Positions 28,894 to 37,536 of a DNA stretch of 64,000 nucleotides are shown here, piece after piece. Both the position numbers and the translations under genes were made by a program. The first letter of the stretch is position 1. Each line of letters starts with the position of its first letter. Source of the DNA: an uncultured Rhodospirillales bacterium (GTDB lineage: Bacteria; Pseudomonadota; Alphaproteobacteria; Azospirillales; Azospirillaceae); the NCBI GenBank assembly GCA_903927615.1, contig CAIYNU010000006.1, forward strand, positions 152,922-216,921, given 5' to 3'. The notes under the pieces were generated by a model. The model worked only from the letters and a program-made list of their open reading frames with translations, was not told the origin of the DNA and did not search any database.

Positions 28894-30531
28894 TTAGCGG
28901 TAAACGAGGCGAAAGCCGATGTCATTGCGCGATTCGGTCGGTGGCGCGGAAGAGCGGAAGGCGCAACGTCCCTGCACGGAGAATGACTGGAAGCTGCCAC
29001 CGCGCAAAACCCGGTGGGCCTTGGGATTGACGTTTTTGGGATCGTTAACCGGATTGAGTGTTCCCTGCTGAATATTCGTATAGAATTTTTCTTCGTAAAC
29101 GTCCAGACACCATTCCCAAACATTCCCACACATATCATAGATTTCAAAGCGATTGCTACCTTCGGGATAGGCCCCGACGATACTGGTCGTTCTGGAAATG
29201 TTATTGATATTGGCGCGAACCGGAGATGGAGGATCGTCGCCCCAAGGATAATCAATCAGTTTTTGTCCGGCCCGGGCCGCATATTCCCATTGCGCTTCGG
29301 ATGGTAAAGTTCCTCCCGCCCAGCGCGCGAACTGCATGGCCTCATCGAAGGTAACGCCAACCACCGGATGGTTGGGAGCCCCAAACGCCGGATGGTCGTG
29401 CAACGGCGGTTTGCGCCGCCCGGTGCTTTCGGCATACTCAATATATTCCCGGTTGGTGACCGGCATGCGATCGATGCGGAATGGGTTGAGAATGATCTTC
29501 CGGGTCGGCAGTTCGTTGGCGTTGACGCCCTTGGCCCCGGCCTTGGCCCCCAACAGATAGTCGCCCCCCGGCAGTTCCACCGCCTTGGACGAACGGAACC
29601 CCTGCCCACCCGCGCCGACGATCTCCAAACTGTCCGGCGGATAGAGCAGGTCCTTCGGCTTGGTCAGCACCGTCACCAGATCGTCGGCGGACTGGATGCG
29701 ACGCTCCGGCTCGTAGGCCGTCAATTGCAGGATGACCCGGTCGAAGGGCGGCCGCACCGCCGCATTGAAGTCGCTGGGCGGCTGAATCTCGTGAAGGGGG
29801 ATGCGGGGCGGCTTGCGGGTCTTCAGAATGTCCTTGAGCGAATGGGGCGGAATCCGACCCGTGAACAGCTCATAGGCCAGAATGCCCAGGGCGAACAAAT
29901 CCGCCCGCCGATCGACCTTATCCGGCGCCTCGTACTGCTCGGGCGCCATGTATTTCGGGGTGAAGGCCTGGGCGGTGGTGCGATCGGTCTTGTCGCCGAT
30001 CACCGAAAACCCGAAGTCCATAATGACCGGCTTACGGATATCCCCTTCACGCAGAAAAATATTTTGCGGCTTCAGGTCCCGATGAACGATGCCGGGAAAA
30101 TCACTGGTCGGGGTGTGCGCGTAAGACAGCGCCTCGGCGATTTTGCGCAATAATTCCAGTCGTATTTCAGCGGTATCCAGCAGGTCATCGAGATGGTTGT
30201 TCATCCAATCCCGAAGTTCCAAGCCGTTGATCAAGTCCATGACGGTCCCGAACCCTTCGGGACCGTCGTAAAGATCGTGGATCGCGCAGATATTCTGGTG
30301 GCGAAGCCGGCGCGAAATCAAAACTTCGGTGCGCAGGCTTTGCTTCATTAACTCCCGATTGCTTTCGCTGCTCAGGATCTCAGGCTTCAGGATTTTGATC
30401 GCAACGTCATAGTTCAGTTCGGTGTCACGCACCCGATACACATTGGCGGTGCCGCCCTTGCCCAGCATCCGCCAGTCCGAATAGCGGCTGGGTCCGGCTG
30501 CCGGGGTCTTTGTCTGGTTCATCACCGACAT
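28894..30531 (-). CDS. Ser/Thr protein kinase fused to formylglycine-generating-enzyme-like (SUMF1/FGE) domain
   Basis: LGKGGTANVYRV, VAIKIL, IVHRDLKPQNIFL, IMDFGFS (kinase); FRIDRMPVTNREYIEYAEST...HPVVGVTFDEAMQFARWAGGTLPSEAQWEYAARAG...NVWEWCLD...RVLRGGSF...IGFRLVYR (FGE-like). Confidence 0.95.
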   Translation of the reverse strand: MSVMNQTKTPAAGPSRYSDWRMLGKGGTANVYRVRDTELNYDVAIKILKPEILSSESNRELMKQSLRTEVLISRRLRHQNICAIHDLYDGPEGFGTVMDLINGLELRDWMNNHLDDLLDTAEIRLELLRKIAEALSYAHTPTSDFPGIVHRDLKPQNIFLREGDIRKPVIMDFGFSVIGDKTDRTTAQAFTPKYMAPEQYEAPDKVDRRADLFALGILAYELFTGRIPPHSLKDILKTRKPPRIPLHEIQPPSDFNAAVRPPFDRVILQLTAYEPERRIQSADDLVTVLTKPKDLLYPPDSLEIVGAGGQGFRSSKAVELPGGDYLLGAKAGAKGVNANELPTRKIILNPFRIDRMPVTNREYIEYAESTGRRKPPLHDHPAFGAPNHPVVGVTFDEAMQFARWAGGTLPSEAQWEYAARAGQKLIDYPWGDDPPSPVRANINNISRTTSIVGAYPEGSNRFEIYDMCGNVWEWCLDVYEEKFYTNIQQGTLNPVNDPKNVNPKAHRVLRGGSFQSFSVQGRCAFRSSAPPTESRNDIGFRLVYR

Positions 30532-30581
30532 GTCACAATCCCAGACCGAGGCAAGGCCGAAACCCGTTTTCCGTACCGCGT

Positions 30582-31241
30582 TCAGCTACCGACTATGGCG
30601 CTCATCAGAACCCGAGACCCTTCCGGCGTGTCACCGTAACGGTACTCCATCCGGACGTAATTCTTGGTCGCCGGCGCATACCACCACCGCTCATAGGCGG
30701 TCCAATCGCTGGTCAGGCTGCGCTTGCGCATGACGATGACGAAGGTGTCGAAGGTGCCGGCGGGGACCGTGATCCGCTCCCGGTTTTCAATCACCCACGA
30801 CGTTTGATGTCGCACCAGTTCCTTGTCGCGCAAGTACTCTTCGATGTAGACCATCGGCTGGCCGAGCGGGGCCTTGTAAAACACCGCGTCCGGATTCTCG
30901 GAGCGGAACACCACCTGCCGGGTCGTGCCCTCCTGCTGGGAGGTCTGACGGAAGAAGCCGTTGTTGATGAACCATTCGCCGGGAACATCAAGCCGTTCGA
31001 ACTTCGTCAGCGCGTCTTTGGCCTCGGCCACCCGCACCGCGTAACCGTCGCTGTAGCGCCATTCGTCACCAACCCGCCACTGCGGCTTGGCCAACACCAG
31101 GCTTTCCAGCGAGTTGGTCGCTTTCGGCGCGGCAGGCAAAGTCGGCATTGAACCGATCGAAGGCGACGACGGCTCGGGCGTGCTGCATGCAGAAAGAACC
31201 AGCATACCTGTCAGGATAACCCCAAGAGTCCGCGCTTTCAT
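30582..31241 (-). CDS. Predicted lipoprotein of unknown function in the pilus cluster
   Basis: MKARTLGVILTGMLVLSAC|STPEPSS lipobox; start ATG 31241. Confidence 0.75.
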   Translation of the reverse strand: MKARTLGVILTGMLVLSACSTPEPSSPSIGSMPTLPAAPKATNSLESLVLAKPQWRVGDEWRYSDGYAVRVAEAKDALTKFERLDVPGEWFINNGFFRQTSQQEGTTRQVVFRSENPDAVFYKAPLGQPMVYIEEYLRDKELVRHQTSWVIENRERITVPAGTFDTFVIVMRKRSLTSDWTAYERWWYAPATKNYVRMEYRYGDTPEGSRVLMSAIVGS

Positions 31242-31358
31242 TGTTCCTCCTCGTTCGGCGCAAATATCATCCGGCCTGGCCCGATAAATCGAGACAACGA
31301 TCGACGACGGTGGCCGCTGCTCCGACATCGCTGGTGGTACGCTTATCCGTCAAACCGA

Positions 31359-31826
31359 TCACAAACCCACAAGTGCCAGCAAACCCACAGACTGACCGGA
31401 CAGCCGTTCCCACGAGCCCTCGGCGTGGCCCCCTTCCTTGGGGAACCCACTCACATCCCCGACCGCGTAGGTATAGAGTAACGGGGCTTGCCCCGCCCGC
31501 ATCGCGGCGTCGCTGGTCATGGCCCGAAGAACCAGGGTATGGGTCTTATCCGAGTATGCGTCATAGACAAAATTCGCGGCGGCGTCCTTCAGCGGGACCC
31601 CCAAGGTCCCGCTGATGATGCCCTGTTGGTTGGTCCGAAAATAGACGACGTTCCCATTGGGTTCGAACGCTTTCAGGCGCTCGGCCTGTACGATCTGGTC
31701 CATGGCGGCGGATGCGGCAGTCTTCGCCGTAGCCACTTGGGCTTGATAGTAGAAGGGGTAAGCGACCGCGACCGCGACCGCGAGACACCCGATCAACCAA
31801 TTCAATGACGCAACCAACCGCAGCAT
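31359..31826 (-). CDS. Membrane-anchored pilin-like protein of unknown function
   Basis: N-terminal hydrophobic helix MLRLVASLNWLIGCLAVAVAVAYPFYYQAQVATAKTAASAAMDQI without a canonical prepilin G|F site; sits between the secretin and lipoprotein genes. Confidence 0.55.
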   Translation of the reverse strand: MLRLVASLNWLIGCLAVAVAVAYPFYYQAQVATAKTAASAAMDQIVQAERLKAFEPNGNVVYFRTNQQGIISGTLGVPLKDAAANFVYDAYSDKTHTLVLRAMTSDAAMRAGQAPLLYTYAVGDVSGFPKEGGHAEGSWERLSGQSVGLLALVGL

Positions 31827-31858
31827 GACCGCTCTCCCCCACTCAGTCGCCCGCCCCT

Positions 31859-33898
31859 TTATTCATCGTCGTGGACGGCCTTGGGAGCGAGATCCAACAA
31901 CCGGCTCTTGTTCCGGACGCCATCGGCGATCCGATCGATATCGGCACGCTCGGCCTGAAGATAGCGCTTCTCGGCGACATCCTTGGAATACAGCGCGGCA
32001 CGCGGCACGATCTTCGGTGTGATGAAGAACATGGTTTCGGTATAGGCCCGATCCGAGGTGGTGCTTTTGAACAATTCACCCAGAACCGGAATGTCACCGA
32101 GCAGCGGCACCTGATTCTTGGCCTCTCCCCGATTGATATGGCTCAGACCGCCCATGATGAAGGTCGAACCGTCCGGGATGACCACCTGGGTCTGGATCTG
32201 CTCGCCGTTACGGGCCGCGCTGGCCGACGCACTGGTCGGAGCCGTGACCGCGGTTTGCTCGGCCTCGATCACCATGCGCACCATGTTCTCGCCGCCGGCG
32301 TCGTCATGCCGGAGCACCGAGGGGGTGATTTTGAGCGTGGTTCCGGCCGGCACGGTCATGAACCCGCCGGGCGTGTTGGCCGCCGCGGGAACCGGGACGA
32401 AGGTGGTGCCGTCGGTGCTGATCTTGGCGGCGACGTTGTCGATGGTGACCACCCGCGGCGAATCCACGATATGGCCCTGATTGTTTGACTCCAGCGCAGT
32501 CAACTGGGCGTTCAGGGTGGTATTGGCACCGCGGAAGATCAGCGACGCGAAGGTCCCCGCCCCGCTGCCGGCCCCGGCCAGATTCAGGGGCGACACATTG
32601 CCGGTGGTGTCATTCGGGGTGTTTGGGGGCACCGTGTAGAAGGAGTTCGTCGAGCGGGCGAGGGTTCCGATTGCACCACCCACCGCCTGCGAACCGACCA
32701 GGGCGGCATCATTGCCAAAGGTGACGCCCAAAGACCGCGAGAAACTTTGGGTGGTCTGGGCGATGATGGCCTCGATCTCCACCTGTTCCATCTGCTTGTC
32801 CAGTTTGGGCAGCAAACTTCTGACCTGTTCGATCTCGCCGGGGGTGCCGCGCACGATCACCGAATTGGTCCGAACGTCGGCGGAAAGGGTGCCGTGGAAG
32901 TCACTGGGGGGGCGCTGCTGGGGCGCCTGGGCCAAGGACGGACCACCGGCCATAAACCTCTCATTCACCGAAGGCGGTGTGCCGGGGCGATTCTGATCCG
33001 ATGCCGGAATCGGCGGCGTGATGAAAGGTGACCGGGATTCCCCGTTGTCGCCCTGGGCCGCCGCCTTGGCGGCGTTGGTGACGCCAAGCAGGTTGTTGAG
33101 TGTATCGATCACACCCGGAATGGTGACGCTTTCCCCCTGGAACTGAACCCGGGTCGGGCCGACGCTGGCATAGTGCAGCTTGAGGACTTCGACCTTGATG
33201 CTGTCCACGTCGGACTGCGCGCGCTGTTCCTGAGCCAGACGATAGGCGGCCTGCTGGGCTTCGGCCTGTCTCTTCATGGCCTCGGCCTGGGACAAGGCTG
33301 CGGTGCTGGCGGCCGCATAGTTGTCGGCTTCGGACTTGTCGCGCTCGGCCGCGGACGCTTCCAACCGGCTGATCAGATCCGCGAGGTTCTTAACCTGATC
33401 GGGTTTGCCCCTCAGCATGATCGTCTTGCTGGGCTGGTCGTAAATAATCGAAACGTCCTTATCGAGGTCGAAATGGTGGGCGGCGCTTTTGACGGCCTCG
33501 TCCGTGACGTTCTTGTTCTTAAGAGGAATAAAGGTCGTCTCGGTCACGCCTTTGGCTAAAATCGTGACGGTATGAGTTTCGTCATTATACTCATAATCAA
33601 GACCATTCTCTTCCATCAGCTTGTTGAAAGCCGCCAGCAACGGCATCGGGGTCGTCATAAAATCAAAGGTGACGGTCCCCTTCACGTCCGGGCGGAAGAA
33701 CGCGGAGAGCTTATCCGCGGCCAGCAGCTTGCGCAGAACATCACGAATATCTTCGTCGTGCGCGTTCTCCTGGAAGACTTCGGTCTTGCTCAAGGGGATT
33801 TCCATCGCCTTGGCCATCGGCGCCACAGCAACCAGAACCGCCGCCGACAGCAACACCCGGCGCATGGCGACACCGAAACACTCCGTAGCCTTTCGCAT
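31859..33898 (-). CDS. Outer-membrane secretin (PilQ/MshL/GspD family)
   Basis: N-terminal domain VFQENAHDEDIRDVLRKLLAADKLSAFFRPDVKGTVTFDFMTTPMPLLAAFNKLMEENGLDYEYNDETHTVTIL; C-terminal NNQGHIVDSPRVVTIDNVAAKIS...VIPDGSTFIMGGLSHINRGEAKNQVPLLGDIPVLGELFKS. Confidence 0.93.
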   Translation of the reverse strand: MRKATECFGVAMRRVLLSAAVLVAVAPMAKAMEIPLSKTEVFQENAHDEDIRDVLRKLLAADKLSAFFRPDVKGTVTFDFMTTPMPLLAAFNKLMEENGLDYEYNDETHTVTILAKGVTETTFIPLKNKNVTDEAVKSAAHHFDLDKDVSIIYDQPSKTIMLRGKPDQVKNLADLISRLEASAAERDKSEADNYAAASTAALSQAEAMKRQAEAQQAAYRLAQEQRAQSDVDSIKVEVLKLHYASVGPTRVQFQGESVTIPGVIDTLNNLLGVTNAAKAAAQGDNGESRSPFITPPIPASDQNRPGTPPSVNERFMAGGPSLAQAPQQRPPSDFHGTLSADVRTNSVIVRGTPGEIEQVRSLLPKLDKQMEQVEIEAIIAQTTQSFSRSLGVTFGNDAALVGSQAVGGAIGTLARSTNSFYTVPPNTPNDTTGNVSPLNLAGAGSGAGTFASLIFRGANTTLNAQLTALESNNQGHIVDSPRVVTIDNVAAKISTDGTTFVPVPAAANTPGGFMTVPAGTTLKITPSVLRHDDAGGENMVRMVIEAEQTAVTAPTSASASAARNGEQIQTQVVIPDGSTFIMGGLSHINRGEAKNQVPLLGDIPVLGELFKSTTSDRAYTETMFFITPKIVPRAALYSKDVAEKRYLQAERADIDRIADGVRNKSRLLDLAPKAVHDDE

Positions 33899-34501
33899 CC
33901 CGCACCTTTCGGCAAGCCTGTGGTCGTCTGACCCGGCGACAAACAAAGACACCACGGTCCAGTTGCGGGAGCGAAAAATCTCTCACCCGCAAAAGCCGTA
34001 CTGAGATGTCTTAACGCGAGGAGCAACCTCTTTCAATACACAATAAACCGCCGACCGCGCCTTTGATGACGAACCCTTCGAAGCTTGACTTGTTTGCCAC
34101 AAGCCGAACAACCAGTGAACGCAGATCCGACTGTTCTCAAGGGCAGAATTGAAACGTTCATGACGGCCAATAAACCGCCGGGAACCATGGTTTTTGAAAC
34201 AAGTCCAAGGCCTCGTCCCGGGTTTCGGGGCGATCAGATGGCGGCAAGTGGCTTCCGGGACCCGATGTCCGGATGAATCGAGGCCTAGCTTTGGGAGTCT
34301 GATCTGGCCATCACCGGCAAAGCGGAGGCGGTGAAATGTCCAAAGTTCCAGGGTCAGGAAATCTGGTGTTTCCGGAAGCGAAAAGAGGCCGTTGACGGCT
34401 GCGCCTGCCTGATCTTGACGGTCAGCCAGGGATGCTGCGGTCGGTGTCACCTTCGTTCAAGGCCGTCTGATCGGGGGCCGGGCACCGGTTCATTGTCGAT
34501 A

Positions 34502-35347
34502 TCAGCCCCGCAAACCAAACATCGCACCCAGCGTGCCCCCCCACAGCAAGGCTGCGACGCCCCCAATGAGCAGAAACGGTCCGAACGGCACCGGTTGCGA
34601 ACGATGTCTATTTCCAGAGAAAACCAGGGCGAGCCCCACGATGCTTCCGAGTACGCTCGCGATCACTGCCACCTGCGGCAGGTGACTCCAGCCGATCCAG
34701 GCCCCGATCGCGCCCAGAAGCTTGGCATCACCGGCTCCCATGACCGGATGTCCGGTCAGCCGGGCCCCGACTCGACTGAGCATAAGGAAAGCCAGGTAGC
34801 CGGCCACGGCACCGATGATCGCGACCGAGGAGGTGACGAAGATGTTTTGGGTCGATGCCAGCAATCCCAGCCATAACAGCGGCAAAGACAACAAATCCGG
34901 GATCAACATGTGGCGCAGATCAATCGCAGCGATGGCGATGGCAAACCACACGAACACCGTGGCCGTCAGCCCCTGGGCGGTTAAACCGAAGTGCCAGGTC
35001 AGCAGCGGACCGGCGGCGGCGGATGCCGCCTCGACCACCGGGTAACGCCAGCCAATGGGGGCGGCACAGGCCGAGCAGCGGCCGAGCAGCACAAGGTAAC
35101 TCAGGAGCGGCACATTTTCCCATGGCCGCAACCGGTGGCCGCAGCTTGGACAGGCCGAAGCCGGCAGCGCCAGATCATATCGATCGTCTTCGCCGGCGTC
35201 GCCGTCTTCGCCGGAGCCGCGGTCGATCATGATCGGCAGGCGATGGATGACGACGTTGAGGAAACTGCCGATCAGGGCGCCGATCAGTCCCAGACCGATC
35301 AGTTGCAGGGTTTCGGGCAGGTGCAGCAGGCCAGACAGTGACGTCAC
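34502..35347 (-). CDS. pilD: Prepilin peptidase (GTG start)
   Basis: GALIGSFLNVVIHRLPIMI...CPSCGHRLRPWENVPLLSYLVLLGRCSACAAPI...AIDLRHMLIPD...GHPVMGAGDAKLLGAIGAWIG. Confidence 0.95.
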   Translation of the reverse strand: MTSLSGLLHLPETLQLIGLGLIGALIGSFLNVVIHRLPIMIDRGSGEDGDAGEDDRYDLALPASACPSCGHRLRPWENVPLLSYLVLLGRCSACAAPIGWRYPVVEAASAAAGPLLTWHFGLTAQGLTATVFVWFAIAIAAIDLRHMLIPDLLSLPLLWLGLLASTQNIFVTSSVAIIGAVAGYLAFLMLSRVGARLTGHPVMGAGDAKLLGAIGAWIGWSHLPQVAVIASVLGSIVGLALVFSGNRHRSQPVPFGPFLLIGGVAALLWGGTLGAMFGLRG

Positions 35348-35349
35348 CG

Positions 35350-36324
35350 TTATCTTCCCCGTAAGAGCAACTTCGATGGCGCGGCGGCCGAGGCATCGTA
35401 CGGAAGCCGACTCGAGGGATAGCGATTGAGGATACGGCGGACATAGGTTTGGGTTTCCGAGAACGGCGGAATGCCGCCATGGGCCTCCACCGCCCCCTCG
35501 CCGGCATTGTAGCCGGCCAGGGCCAGTTGGACGTCGCCCTCGAAACGCGCCAGCAACCAACGCAGGTAGCTCATGCCGCCCCGGAGATTGTCCTCGGGAT
35601 CGAACAGGTCGACCACCCCGAAACGGGCGGCGGTTTCCGGGATCAGTTGCATCAGGCCGCAGGCTCCCCGGTTGGACACGGAGCCCGCCTTGAACCCCGA
35701 CTCGGCGTCGATGACCACCAGCACCAGGGCCGGATCCAGATGGTAACGCGGCGCCATGGATTGCACCAGGGAGACGATACGCTGGGGCGGCGGCGACGAA
35801 AAGCCGGAGGGGGGCCGGGGCACCACGCCCGGCTGGTAGGGGACCGGCACGAACGCCGAGGGTTGACGGCGCGGTGAGCATGATGGCGCGTCGCCGCCGA
35901 AATAGCTGCCCATGGCCCGGGCCATGGCCTGGGCATAGGAATGGCCGTTCCTCGCCGCCACCCGAACCCAGGCCTGGCTGTTGCGGATGTCGACCGGTAC
36001 GCCCCAACCCATCAGGAAAATCTGACCCAGGCGCCACGCCGCCTCGGGATGACCGTGCTCTGCCGCCTTGCAGTACCATTCACGGGCCTTGCGCAGATCG
36101 GGCGGAACATCTTCGCCCAAGTCATAAACCCGGGCGAGATCGAACTGGGCGGCGACATTCTTATCGTGCGTGGCCTCGGCTTGCAGCGCGGCCACCTCGG
36201 GTGGCAGATCCGCGGCCGGAACCGGTCCCACCTGCGCCAACATCACACCGGCCGCCAATGCCCCCAGGCGGCTGGCCCTGACCCCGTGCCGTCGCGACAA
36301 ACCTAGCCCCCCAACGCCGGTCAC
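35350..36324 (-). CDS. Sel1-repeat / lytic transglycosylase (SLT) fusion
   Basis: Sel1-like segments then LVLVVIDAESGFKAGSVSNRGACGLMQLIPETAARFGV...LALAGYNAGEGAVEAHGGIPPFSETQTYVRRIL. Confidence 0.9.
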   Translation of the reverse strand: MTGVGGLGLSRRHGVRASRLGALAAGVMLAQVGPVPAADLPPEVAALQAEATHDKNVAAQFDLARVYDLGEDVPPDLRKAREWYCKAAEHGHPEAAWRLGQIFLMGWGVPVDIRNSQAWVRVAARNGHSYAQAMARAMGSYFGGDAPSCSPRRQPSAFVPVPYQPGVVPRPPSGFSSPPPQRIVSLVQSMAPRYHLDPALVLVVIDAESGFKAGSVSNRGACGLMQLIPETAARFGVVDLFDPEDNLRGGMSYLRWLLARFEGDVQLALAGYNAGEGAVEAHGGIPPFSETQTYVRRILNRYPSSRLPYDASAAAPSKLLLRGR

Positions 36325-36370
36325 ACCCCCGCGCCGGACCCGCCCGACCGGCGCCCCCTCAAACGGCGTC

Positions 36371-36418
36371 GGGAGTCCGATCGACTCCCCCGCCGACGGG
36401 CGGGTCGATCGGACTCCC
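36371..36418. terminator. Strong hairpin, 14-bp perfect stem (GGGAGTCCGATCGA / TCGATCGGACTCCC)
   Basis: Inverted repeat at 36371-36384 and 36405-36418; upstream of the SLT gene, downstream of the pilin gene (minus strand). Confidence 0.65.
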
Positions 36419-36540
36419 GGATTGGAATGATCTATGGAAAATGCGGCTTCATCGTATGCTTTTTCTCACAAGAACCGGGACTCATGCCAACGGCCCCACG
36501 GTCCGGGACCATCGTACGAGAACGCCTTGCGCCAGGTCAC

Positions 36541-36571
36541 TTCATCGCAGCCACGGAATGGCTGCGATGAA
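36541..36571 (-). terminator. Hairpin TTCATCGCAGCCA-N5-TGGCTGCGATGAA just after the pilin stop
   Basis: Perfect 13-bp stem with 5-nt loop, about 14 nt downstream of the pilin stop. Confidence 0.8.
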
Positions 36572-36584
36572 TATCCCCAAGTCC

Positions 36585-37244
36585 TTAGCCTGCCGACGAC
36601 GTGCCCGCACTGCTGCTGGTAGCGCAGGCGCCACCCGCAGTAAAGGTCGAAGCCGCGACGTATTCACCGGTGAAGGTGTTGCCCGTCCAGCCTGTATTGG
36701 TTGATGGGATCGAGGAGAAGTAAACGTGAGACTGCGTTGTGGGAGTTGCCGCCGTCCAACTACTGCTGGTAATAGATCCCGCCTGCGCGACCACGCAAAC
36801 ATTAATCGGGCTCGCCGAACCGGCAGTGGCGGCCGCGGCATAAACCTTGTATTCCCAGGTCGTGCCCGACGACAAAGACCACGCCATGGCCGACAAAGCC
36901 TTGGAGATGTCGTGAGTTCCGCCGGTGCCCGTTTCGGACGGATCTTCGACCTTGCCGTTGACCGCACTGACGACGTTCGCCACCGTCATGCCGACGCCGA
37001 GCAAACCGGCCACCGACGAGGAAATCGCCGCCGCGTTCTGGATCGGGTCGGTGGTCTGCGCCTGCTTCACGAAATTCATGAACACAGGAATGCCGATGCT
37101 CGCCAGGATGCCGATGATCGCGACCACGACCATCAGTTCGATCAGGGTGAAGCCGCCCTCTTTGCTAAGCTTCCTTTGGTTGATAACATACCTGATCTGA
37201 TCAGCGACAGGCATGGCATCAATATTTTCGCGCCCGTTTTTCAT
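36585..37244 (-). CDS. Probable major type IV pilin with long leader
   Basis: MKNGRENIDAMPVADQIRYVINQRKLSKEGG|FTLIELMVVVAIIGILASIGIPVFMNFVKQAQTTDPI; AAGGAAC SD-like sequence upstream of ATG 37244; strong terminator after the stop. Confidence 0.87.
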   Translation of the reverse strand: MKNGRENIDAMPVADQIRYVINQRKLSKEGGFTLIELMVVVAIIGILASIGIPVFMNFVKQAQTTDPIQNAAAISSSVAGLLGVGMTVANVVSAVNGKVEDPSETGTGGTHDISKALSAMAWSLSSGTTWEYKVYAAAATAGSASPINVCVVAQAGSITSSSWTAATPTTQSHVYFSSIPSTNTGWTGNTFTGEYVAASTFTAGGACATSSSAGTSSAG

Positions 37245-37536
37245 GCGCCCGTTCCTTTGCATTCTCGGTTGTGCCAACCGTTAGTTGCGAATTTCGTACT
37301 TTATGCCACCAATGTTGCACACGCATGCAAAACATGGCGGCATCTTGTGCCCCCACCGGCCCTGGTTGCCGAACGTCACGCCGGAGCGAGAATCGACAGG
37401 GTGTGATCATCGCTCAACGGATCGACTGTTTCCAGAGTCATGTAACGGTGTTGTGAGGGCCCCACCATTTTTTTGATGATCATGCGCCCGACCATACCAC
37501 CAGCGACGGGTGAGTACGACCTCATTCGAGCCGTCG

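Noticed and set aside
28894-30531. Diversity-generating retroelement target (FGE/C-type lectin-like C-terminus)
   Set aside because: No reverse transcriptase ORF and no template-repeat-like copy of the C-terminus seen in the window.
33983-34450. 155-aa minus ORF upstream of the secretin gene
   Set aside because: No recognisable motif or operon-like spacing; insufficient support to call as a gene.
18133-37244. Calling the locus a classical T2SS or an MSHA pilus outright
   Set aside because: Component fusions and absence of clear GspC/GspK/GspM or complete msh gene order make assignment by eye unsafe; kept as T4P/T2SS-like.
37245-37300. Sigma-54-like promoter upstream of the pilin (TGGCAC...TGC on the minus strand)
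   Set aside because: GG-to-GC spacing is about 3 bp too long (TGGCACAACCGAGAATGC), so it does not fit the -24/-12 consensus.
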